Part shown: piece after piece, positions 1 through 5,842 of the stretch
Numbering within the stretch: position 1 is the stretch's first letter
How the letters are laid out: every line of letters begins with the position of its first letter
Notes under the pieces: model-generated
The model's input: only the letters and a program-made list of their open reading frames with translations
The model's database searches: none
Told to the model about the DNA's origin: nothing
Assembly (NCBI GenBank): GCA_031265535.1
Contig: JAISCO010000319.1
Span: forward strand, 1-8,689
DNA length: 8,689 nucleotides
Origin: Spirochaetaceae bacterium
GTDB taxonomy: Bacteria; Spirochaetota; Spirochaetia; Treponematales; Breznakiellaceae
Direction: 5' to 3'
Program-made: the position numbers and the translations under genes

Positions 1-70
1 TCAATTGATAAAATAGCGCCTTTTGTATCATGGAATTACAAAATATTACCTAGGATAAATAGTTAAGCCT

Positions 71-119
71 TTATTAGACAAATCTTAAAATCATCACTTT
101 ATTATTTGACAAGTCCTAA
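71..119. repeat. 18-bp imperfect direct repeat, period 31 bp
   Basis: Positions 71-88 (TTATTAGACAAATCTTAA) and 102-119 (TTATTTGACAAGTCCTAA) agree at 15 of 18 bases. The second copy contains a perfect TTGACA hexamer, but no good -10 box follows at normal spacing. The GACAAGTCC part resembles GAACAAGTCC at the right end of the hairpin element at 5648-5774. Function unknown. Confidence 0.5.
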
Positions 120-202
120 GCAATGAATAATGAGCAACTTGTGAGTCGCAAGTTCCATAAATAAACCGCGAAGTCAAAGAAGTCGAATAAGTTTGTAATA
201 GA

Positions 203-223
203 CCCCCTCTTTACTCTTTCCTT
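203..223. repeat. Polypyrimidine tract, inverted counterpart of the purine tract at 5333-5387
   Basis: The tract is almost pure C/T on the + strand. Read on the minus strand it is AAGGAAAGAGTAAAGAGGGG, which agrees at 16 of 20 bases with the + strand at 5369-5388. It is low-complexity sequence, so part of the similarity may be compositional. It sits between a 21-mer repeat core and the GC-rich repeat, the same place the purine tract occupies in the other spacer. Confidence 0.45.
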
Positions 224-299
224 CTTCGACTTTGAGGTAAAATATTCTTCTTCCGGTCTTGAGACCACTGTCCACAGTTTGAAAGATGTCAAGACACTA

Positions 300-432
300 G
301 CGCGTAGCAGACTTTAAACTCGCTGGCGGGCGCCAGCCGCGTATGCAAGCGCTATTCACGAATCCGAAGGCAGAGCCTGAAGTCCGCTTTGGGTATGCCG
401 CCGCGTAGCGGACTTTAAACCCGCTGGCGGGC
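300..432 (+). repeat. GC-rich palindromic repeat, two copies about 101 bp apart
   Basis: Positions 301-331 and 402-432 agree at 29 of 31 bases. Each copy contains GTAGC..GACTTTAAAC followed by CGCTGGCGGGC. The segments can fold: GCTGGCG/CGCCAGC at 322-328 and 331-337, AAGTCCGCT/AGCGGACTT at 380-388 and 407-415, CCGC/GCGG at 401-404 and 408-411, and CCCGC/GCGGG at 420-424 and 427-431. The same family recurs at 5398-5583: CCGCTTTGGGTATG (384-397) and AACCCGCTGGCGGGC (418-432) are found identically at 5440-5453 and 5473-5487. The second copy ends about 50 bp before the lptD start codon, so it may lie in the 5' leader. It is a dispersed intergenic repeat of unknown function. Confidence 0.75.
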
Positions 433-481
433 TGCGGGTAATATAGCTAGAAGCTGTAATAATTGGCATACTATAGATGTA

Positions 482-3400
482 ATGGGCTTTCTCTCGTTTC
501 TCGGCGCGGCGGCGCGATGCAAACCGCTTATTTTACTTACTATTTTTCTCGTTTTATCCGTTTTTTCAGATTATCGATTTGCGCCGCATGGTCTGTACGC
601 TCAGGATGAGGGGGTGCTGGATACGGTTGAGGAAGAGCGTGCCGCCGCGGATGATGAGGCTGCCGTAACGGATGCCGGTGTCGAGGAGGCGCAGGAAGAC
701 GCTTTACTGGATGAAGAAATAGAGCTTAGCGAGGAAGAACTTGCGGCGCAAAAAGAAAAGGCTGATGCCGACCGTATAACAGAGCTTGAAATTAACACGA
801 GTACGCTGCTTGAGCTTGCCGAATGGTGCCGCGAGTTGGGTTTGAGTGAGGGCGGCAATCGTGACGAATTGGCAAACCGTCTGCGGGATCATTTGGGGGT
901 GCCGCGTCCTGACGGAAGCGCCGCGGCCAGTCAAAAAGTTGTTACTATCGAGTCCGCTAGGACAACGCAATACTTTACTTTGAACGCGGTGAATGAGGAG
1001 TATGCCCGTCTTTCGGGCGGTGTGGAGCTTAGTTTAAAAGATGGTGAAGCGCGGCATAATATCAAAGCGTGGGAGATTATTTTTAACAGGACGCGCAATA
1101 TAATATCGGCGCGGGGTAATGTTTCTTATGTAAAGGAAGAGGGGGATAAGCTGGAAACATTTAAGGGCGATGACATTACGATAAATCTTGATACATGGAT
1201 AGGTTCTTTTATTGATACTATATCTGAGCGTTCAATCGCCGGAGCTGAAACAGCGTACCGTTTTGCCGGGCAGGTTATATCGCAGACGGGTAAAGAAACT
1301 ACTGTTTTGAAAAAGGCGCGTGTTACAAACGCAAAAACGGATGAACCGTACTGGTCCCTTGACGCAAGCAAACTTTGGATACTGCCGGGTTCGGATTGGG
1401 CGCTTTTTAACGGAACGCTGCGCGTTGGTGAAATTCCTGTGCTTTGGGTACCGTTTTTCTTTTTTGCCGCCGATGAAATGGTTATACACCCGGCTATTGG
1501 AACGCGCACAAGAGAAGGAACTTTCGTGCAAACTACAACGTATATTTTTGGACGCCCCGCGGCAGACGCGATGGCGCAAAATTCAATAAGCCAAATTTTA
1601 GGCAGCGGCGAAGGAATGGAACGGGTGCGGGAAGGGCTTTTTTTGCGTACTACCGGCAGAAAGGATCCCAATCCCGACACAAAAAAGTTTTCCATTCTTG
1701 CGGACGCTTATACTAATTTGGGTTTTTATGTTGGTACAGAGATTGCTTTGCCAAAATTGGGGCTTATCAATAATTTTTCGCTTTCGGGCGGTCTCGCGTT
1801 TACGCGCACTATTTTTCGGCAAGGCAGTACATCCAGTGCAACCGGTACATCCAGTACTTACATTCCTTACAACTTACAGAAGGATAATGAGGAGCATTGG
1901 GATGGTTCTTATATTTTTGGTTTTGAGGTTCCGTTCCGCTATAGGTTTACTACCGCGCCTTCGTTCTCCGGCAAATACGGCTCTGTTAGTCTTAGTCTTC
2001 CGATGTATTCGGATCCGTATATCAATTACGACGTTTTGAATCGCGCTGAAAGTATTGACTGGATGGAGATGCTTAGGGATGGCGCCGCGACTCCGGTTAC
2101 ACCGGATACAAACAATACTAATCAAGGCGCGTTTGAGTGGAATTTAACGGTGCGTCCGCAGATTTCAACAACGGCGCTTTCTCCATATATAACGAATATG
2201 TCAATAAATAATATTTCAAGTGTTTATCATTTTGCTTATAAAGACGATCCTGCTATTTTAAGAGAATATCCTACTTCCCCGCAGCGTACTTTTTATTATC
2301 CTGATAAATTTACTTTGTATTCTATAAGCGGCGCGGTCGGCGGTACGCCGGTAACATGGACAAGCGCGGTAACTGTCGGGGAAAAGGATAAAGAGGTTCC
2401 TGATCCGCTAAAAGGTTTTGGGACTCTTCGTTCTCCGTGGGAAAATGAAATCGCCGAAAAAGCGGCGGCGCAAACACTTTCTATTCAAAAGCCTTTTTCA
2501 TTGGATGTGCCCGCGTTGACTCAGACGTTCAATATCGGACAGAACAGCGGATTGAAAATTGCGTGGAACTATAATTTGACGCCTACAAGCGCTTCGGAAA
2601 TATACTACAGTACATCCGATTGGGTATCTTCCAAAGATATAGAGCTGTCTGATATTAAATCAATTTTAATGAGTGTGCGTACGGACGGCAGCACTAGTAT
2701 TGATATATCGGATCCAAATAATAATATGTTTTTGCTTTCAAACAAGATTTCCGGCTCGTGGCAATGGCAGGAACATTCATACATAAATACTGAAGCGCCG
2801 GAGTATGACACGCAGGCCGAAGTTAATGCCGATAAGCTTGCTGATTATAGGGCAACGGTGTGGTCTACAGCGTGGGCTCATACTACGACTCTGAGCCCGC
2901 TTTATTGGAGCCCCGCGTGGAAATCCTCGAATGTGCAGTATTCGATAGCCGGGCTTTTGGCGCGCTCTAATTTTGACAACACAAGCAGCGCGGACAATCC
3001 AAAATGGGAAATAACTTATGGTAATTGGACAAAAGAGAACATTACAGCGCATCATTTAACAGCAAATTTCGGCGTTTCTATACTGGATAAAATGCAGAGT
3101 TTGCAGCTTCAAACGGAATTGCCGCCGCGTGATTCCAGTGTAAGCATGAACAGTACCGTAAATGCGTGGATATCGTCGACAAATGTCAGCACAAGGATAA
3201 ATCAGCCTTTTGAAGCCGAGCCTCAATATCAGCCGGTTAGTTTTTCCGAAACTTTAACGTTCAAACCCGCCTATAGTTTTAGGCAATACATTGTTTATGA
3301 TCCTAACTATTCTGATTTGACAAATCTTACGTCAACATTGACGCTTAATAAATTTTCGTCCGTTTACACATCCTCGCGCACGCCCGGTTATATGCTGGAT

Positions 3401-4030
3401 TATGACGCATCCGGGGATGTAATTGGATGGAAGGCGCGTGACAGCAGTGAAGCAAAATTACGTCCTATTTCTTTAGGATTTACATTTGCTACATCCTTAA
3501 AAAAAGATAATTTATTAAATAAAACTCTTTCGTTCTCTTTGGATCCCAGCATAAGCCTCAATCTTGATTTACAGCGTTATACATATTCAAATCTTGATTT
3601 TTCGCTTAACTTTACAATAAATATTACAAAGTTTTTATCGCTGTCCATGGGTACAAAATCCCAGAATCAGGAAATGTACAGGTATTTAAGTTTTCTTCCA
3701 TTTTTTAACGAGTATTCATCGGAAATACCCAGATCAGAAACAAAGAACTATAATTTTTTTGAAGATTTAATTAATTCGTTCAGGTTTGATAATGACGAGC
3801 TGCGGCGTAATTCCGGATTTAAATTGAAATCATTTAATTTTTCGACAACGCACCATTTAGGCGACTGGGACGCAAAGCTTACGGTTACTATGGCTCCCTG
3901 GCGCGCGACCGGCAGTACCGTTTATGAATTTGATACGCAGATTTCTTTTGTGATTCAATGGCTGCCTATTTCAGAGTTAAAGACAGAGATTGCCTATGAC
4001 GGCAAAAACGATTTATTCTTGACAAAATGA
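482..4030 (+). CDS. lptD: LptD/OstA-like outer-membrane assembly protein with SAP-like motif
   Basis: An 1182-residue exported beta-barrel protein of the LptD family, whose known members insert lipopolysaccharide into the outer leaflet of the outer membrane. Residues 1-40 are a signal peptide (hydrophobic core about 16-28, likely cleavage after Leu-Tyr-Ala40). Residues 42-103 form a very acidic linker. Residues 105-140 (LLELAEWCRELGLS..NRDELANRL) resemble a SAP helix-turn-helix motif. About 152-270 is an OstA/LptA-type beta-jellyroll. Residues 314-357 carry the LptD signature: VGEIPVLWVPFFFF, then IHPAIGTRTREG and TYIFG. The rest, rich in alternating aromatic strands, is the barrel. The mature chain has only one cysteine (Cys116), so it lacks the disulfide pairs of E. 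coli LptD. It ends in FLTK rather than an aromatic residue. The ATG at 482 has no Shine-Dalgarno, but no other in-frame start keeps the signal peptide. The gene overlaps the next one by 4 bases. Treponemes are generally thought to lack classical LPS, so the cargo is uncertain. Family call firm, cargo unknown. Confidence 0.85.
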   Translation: MGFLSFLGAAARCKPLILLTIFLVLSVFSDYRFAPHGLYAQDEGVLDTVEEERAAADDEAAVTDAGVEEAQEDALLDEEIELSEEELAAQKEKADADRITELEINTSTLLELAEWCRELGLSEGGNRDELANRLRDHLGVPRPDGSAAASQKVVTIESARTTQYFTLNAVNEEYARLSGGVELSLKDGEARHNIKAWEIIFNRTRNIISARGNVSYVKEEGDKLETFKGDDITINLDTWIGSFIDTISERSIAGAETAYRFAGQVISQTGKETTVLKKARVTNAKTDEPYWSLDASKLWILPGSDWALFNGTLRVGEIPVLWVPFFFFAADEMVIHPAIGTRTREGTFVQTTTYIFGRPAADAMAQNSISQILGSGEGMERVREGLFLRTTGRKDPNPDTKKFSILADAYTNLGFYVGTEIALPKLGLINNFSLSGGLAFTRTIFRQGSTSSATGTSSTYIPYNLQKDNEEHWDGSYIFGFEVPFRYRFTTAPSFSGKYGSVSLSLPMYSDPYINYDVLNRAESIDWMEMLRDGAATPVTPDTNNTNQGAFEWNLTVRPQISTTALSPYITNMSINNISSVYHFAYKDDPAILREYPTSPQRTFYYPDKFTLYSISGAVGGTPVTWTSAVTVGEKDKEVPDPLKGFGTLRSPWENEIAEKAAAQTLSIQKPFSLDVPALTQTFNIGQNSGLKIAWNYNLTPTSASEIYYSTSDWVSSKDIELSDIKSILMSVRTDGSTSIDISDPNNNMFLLSNKISGSWQWQEHSYINTEAPEYDTQAEVNADKLADYRATVWSTAWAHTTTLSPLYWSPAWKSSNVQYSIAGLLARSNFDNTSSADNPKWEITYGNWTKENITAHHLTANFGVSILDKMQSLQLQTELPPRDSSVSMNSTVNAWISSTNVSTRINQPFEAEPQYQPVSFSETLTFKPAYSFRQYIVYDPNYSDLTNLTSTLTLNKFSSVYTSSRTPGYMLDYDASGDVIGWKARDSSEAKLRPISLGFTFATSLKKDNLLNKTLSFSLDPSISLNLDLQRYTYSNLDFSLNFTINITKFLSLSMGTKSQNQEMYRYLSFLPFFNEYSSEIPRSETKNYNFFEDLINSFRFDNDELRRNSGFKLKSFNFSTTHHLGDWDAKLTVTMAPWRATGSTVYEFDTQISFVIQWLPISELKTEIAYDGKNDLFLTK

Positions 4031-5217
4031 GTTTTACTATTCCGTTTCCCAAGCCGCGTCCTATTGGTATTTTTGCGCTTTGTATTGCGGCGTTGAGTTT
4101 TGCCGCCGGATTTTTGCGGAAAGAGCCTGTACTGCCGCTTGTAGGGGCTGTATTTATATGCTGCCTTGCATACTGTTTTTTGTCTGTTTTTTTTCTTGCT
4201 TTTATTCACAGAAAAAAAGCGCTTATGATTTTTACCCGTATAGTTCCTGAAAAAGTAGATATTCATGAAAACGCGGCGATGCTGCTTTCACAAAAAATAA
4301 GTTTTTTTCAGATACCCGGCGTTCTTATCCGGTATAAACTGACGCTTGCGACAAAAGATAATAAAAAAATAGAATATGTTTTTGGCAGGAGTTTTTTCAA
4401 AAATGGACATGCGGATTTTCCGGCGGCGCGGCGCGGCGCTTATTACGGAATGTATGATGATCTTGTGTTTCAGGATATTTTTGGTTTTTTTTATAATGTG
4501 TTAAAATTGCCGCAGGATAAAAGTGAGCGCCTTCTTGTACTGCCTGTTCCGGCGGAGACAGTTCCGTCAGTGCCGTATCTCGCGAGCGGCGAAAAGCGGC
4601 GCAGTGAAACAAAAATACACAAAACGGATGATCTTACGGAACAGCGTCCATATATCCCGGGGGACGACCCGCGCCGCATAAACTGGAAACTTTACTCGCA
4701 CGCCGGGGAATTGTTTGTGCGGCAGGAAGAACGCGAACCGCCGCCTCATTCACAATTTATATTGCTGATAGATACGGACGCCGACAGTGGTCTTTATTCG
4801 GCTGAAGAAGGGATTGACGCTGTGGATTCTTTGTGTTCTATCGCGCTTTCTATGCTTATAGAAAAGGCGTCTTCCGGCGCCGAGGTCTTGTTTGGCTATA
4901 CCGGGGGCGAAGTAAAAAGCGGCCCGCCCGCGGAACTTTCGGCCTATCCGGCGCGTACCACGCCGGGACGCGCTCAGCGTCTGCCTGATATACCAGCTCT
5001 TTCCGGGGCGCGAAGTATTTTTATCATGGCTCTTGCGCGCAAAAACGGAATAGAAAAATCGAGTCTGCAAGATTTTATTAAAAAGCGTAATAGCGCCCAG
5101 ACAATACAAATTATGTTTTTTTACAATTCCGAAAAACTGAAGAATTACGCGGAAGCATCCGCTATCCTTTTTAACCGGATAGCCGGCGTTCAATCCTTTG
5201 CGGCGGGAATAATATAG
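4027..5217 (+). CDS. DUF58 family membrane-anchored protein (vWA-like)
   Basis: A 396-residue DUF58 protein. Two hydrophobic segments near the N-terminus (about residues 12-30 and 34-59) should anchor it in the inner membrane. The DUF58 hallmark lies at residues 203-221: LTEQRPYIPGDDPRRINWK, followed by ELFVRQEERE. Residues 244-253 (FILLIDTDAD) form a strand ending in Asp-x-Asp-x-Asp, at the place where von Willebrand A folds have their metal site. DUF58 proteins usually sit beside a MoxR-type AAA+ ATPase and transglutaminase or vWA membrane proteins. None of these is in the window. Instead the ATG shares an ATGA with the stop of the LptD-like gene, which points to translational coupling and a possible envelope role. 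The overlap also explains why no separate ribosome binding site is needed. Downstream is a 625-bp spacer, so this is the last gene of its operon. Family call firm, function unknown. Confidence 0.85.
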   Translation: MSFTIPFPKPRPIGIFALCIAALSFAAGFLRKEPVLPLVGAVFICCLAYCFLSVFFLAFIHRKKALMIFTRIVPEKVDIHENAAMLLSQKISFFQIPGVLIRYKLTLATKDNKKIEYVFGRSFFKNGHADFPAARRGAYYGMYDDLVFQDIFGFFYNVLKLPQDKSERLLVLPVPAETVPSVPYLASGEKRRSETKIHKTDDLTEQRPYIPGDDPRRINWKLYSHAGELFVRQEEREPPPHSQFILLIDTDADSGLYSAEEGIDAVDSLCSIALSMLIEKASSGAEVLFGYTGGEVKSGPPAELSAYPARTTPGRAQRLPDIPALSGARSIFIMALARKNGIEKSSLQDFIKKRNSAQTIQIMFFYNSEKLKNYAEASAILFNRIAGVQSFAAGII

Positions 5218-5230
5218 CGCATGAAGGATG

Positions 5231-5314
5231 AATTAGCAATGAGCAGTGAGGAATGAGGAGTGAAGAATTAACAATTAGTAATGAGCAATTAACAATTAGC
5301 AATGAACAGCAATT
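5231..5314 (+). repeat. Tandem repeat with 21-bp period, about four units
   Basis: The core AATTAGCAATGAGCA appears at 5231-5245, 5273-5287 (one mismatch) and 5294-5308 (one mismatch). A degenerate unit at 5252-5266 fits the same register, so the period is 21 bp, about two helical turns. AATTAACAATTAG is repeated exactly at 5266-5278 and 5287-5299. A single related core lies at 122-136. It starts 13 bp after the DUF58 stop codon. There are stop codons in the repeat and no ribosome binding site, so it is not coding. Function unknown. Confidence 0.75.
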
Positions 5315-5332
5315 TTACTTTTAGAAAATTTA

Positions 5333-5387
5333 TGGTAAAAAGGAAGAGGTAAAGAAGTAAGAGGTAAAAAGGAAAAAGTAAAAGGGG
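5333..5387 (+). repeat. Purine-rich low-complexity tract
   Basis: This stretch is almost entirely A and G with scattered single T, built from variants of AGGTAAAAAGG and AAGTAA. Strong strand asymmetry of this kind can form unusual DNA structure or change length by slippage. A related tract lies in opposite orientation at 203-223. No coding potential seen. Confidence 0.6.
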
Positions 5388-5397
5388 AACAGTGACA

Positions 5398-5583
5398 TAT
5401 GCCAACCGCCTTTGCCTTCTCGATGGCACGAAGTGAAAGCCGCTTTGGGTATGTTAGCGCGGAGCGCATGGGAACCCGCTGGCGGGCGCGTATGCCAATC
5501 GCCGTTTTCGTACCTGACGGCACGGAGTAAAGGCCGCTTTCGGTATGTTAGCGCGGAGCGCATGTGCCTCCATGGCAAATGGC
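5398..5583 (+). repeat. Two tandem copies of a 93-94 bp GC-rich palindromic repeat
   Basis: Unit 1 begins TATGCCA at 5398 and unit 2 begins TATGCCA at 5491. Within them 5439-5470 and 5533-5564 agree at 31 of 32 bases. Each has the small hairpin GCGC-GGA-GCGC (5457-5467 and 5551-5561); unit 1 also has CCCGC/GCGGG (5475-5479 and 5482-5486). The left end of unit 2 aligns with 338-397 upstream of lptD (CGCGTATGC, then a looser stretch, then CCGCTTT.GGTATG), so both spacers carry the same unit in the same orientation with a similar period. A one-base length difference between units shifts any reading frame, so it is unlikely to be coding. Probably a dispersed non-coding repeat family. Confidence 0.75.
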
Positions 5584-5597
5584 TCCATGGCAAATGG
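5568..5597 (+). repeat. Perfect 15-bp tandem duplication
   Basis: CTCCATGGCAAATGG occurs at 5568-5582 and again, exactly, at 5583-5597. It lies at the degenerating right edge of the GC-rich repeat and looks like a recent slippage duplication. Confidence 0.8.
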
Positions 5598-5647
5598 GTA
5601 GGCAAAATCATGGTAAAAGACTATTATTATACAGTATTTATCAAATA

Positions 5648-5774
5648 GGATTGTTCGAAAACCTCAAGTTTTTGAACAAATTCCGCTTAAAAACTACAAA
5701 ATGCTATGCATTTTGCGAGACTTGCAAGCTAAGCTTTGCTTAGCAGACAACTAACCGAGTTGTTGAACAAGTCC
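5648..5774. repeat. Hairpin-array element with related inverted ends (MITE-like)
   Basis: Four hairpins follow one another. Hairpin 1 pairs 5651-5662 with 5668-5679 (12 bp with one G-T, loop CTCAA). Hairpin 2 pairs CAAAATGC 5697-5704 with GCATTTTG 5708-5715. Hairpin 3 pairs GCTAAGC 5728-5734 with GCTTAGC 5738-5744. Hairpin 4 pairs ACAACT 5747-5752 with AGTTGT 5758-5763. The left end GGATTGTTC (5648-5656) and right end GAACAAGTCC (5765-5774) are inverted copies apart from one extra base. There is no transposase and no convincing target-site duplication, so calling it a miniature mobile element is only a suggestion. It ends 68 bp before uxuA and would be in or near its leader, where it could affect transcription or RNA stability. 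Confidence 0.6.
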
Positions 5775-5790
5775 AATATCGCGCGGAAAA

Positions 5791-5812
5791 GCAAAAAGCG
5801 TCCATTTTTTGC
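5791..5812. promoter_or_regulatory. Inverted repeat upstream of uxuA, possible operator
   Basis: GCAAAAA (5791-5797) and TTTTTGC (5806-5812) are inverted copies separated by 8 bases, centred about 40 bp before the uxuA start codon. The size and place would suit a repressor operator. The sequence does not match the E. coli UxuR/ExuR operator that I know, and the arms are mostly A/T, so chance is a real alternative. Confidence 0.25.
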
Positions 5813-5842
5813 GGCGCTCAATCCAATTTTTAGGAGAAAATT

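Larger units (their letters stand above)
1..299. other. AT-rich intergenic stretch without a gene
   Basis: No frame here gives a credible coding region on either strand. The stretch is AT-rich and holds small repeats: an 18-bp direct repeat (71-119), a 6-bp inverted repeat AACTTG/CAAGTT at 136-141 and 149-154, a second inverted repeat AAGTCGAA/TTCGACTT at 180-187 and 225-232, and a pyrimidine-rich run at 203-223. The segment 122-136 matches, at 13 of 15 bases, the core of the 21-bp tandem repeat found at 5231-5314. Confidence 0.6.

Noticed and set aside
106..134. Perfect TTGACA hexamer at 106-111 as a -35 box for lptD
   Set aside because: No acceptable -10 box lies 16-18 bp downstream; the nearest, AATAAT at 126-131, leaves only 14 bp. 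It is also about 370 bp from the gene.
180..232. Long hairpin from AAGTCGAA (180-187) and TTCGACTT (225-232)
   Set aside because: The stem is 8 bp with a 37-base loop, easily due to chance in skewed sequence.
601..3055. Several long antisense open frames inside the lptD gene, including 1126-1695 on the minus strand
   Set aside because: They are shadows of a long gene with clear family motifs. Their translations are low-complexity or serine/arginine-rich and have no start signals.
5231..5583. CRISPR array
   Set aside because: The repeats are contiguous or degenerate tandem units without unique spacers of constant length, and no cas genes are present.
5330..5648. Open frames on both strands through the GC-rich tandem repeat (for example 5412-5648 on + and 5330-5611 on -)
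   Set aside because: They run through non-coding repeat units that differ by one base in length, so the frame is not kept between units. They lack ribosome binding sites and show no known protein family.
5672..5700. TTGAAC (5672-5677) with TACAAA (5695-5700) at 17-bp spacing as a uxuA promoter
   Set aside because: Both boxes match consensus at only 4 of 6 bases, and the first lies within the arm of a hairpin, so its sequence is explained by that repeat.
5648..5842. UxuR/ExuR-type operator in front of uxuA
   Set aside because: No sequence resembling the known palindromic GntR-family operator of the E. coli hexuronate regulon could be found; only a weak A/T-rich inverted repeat is present.
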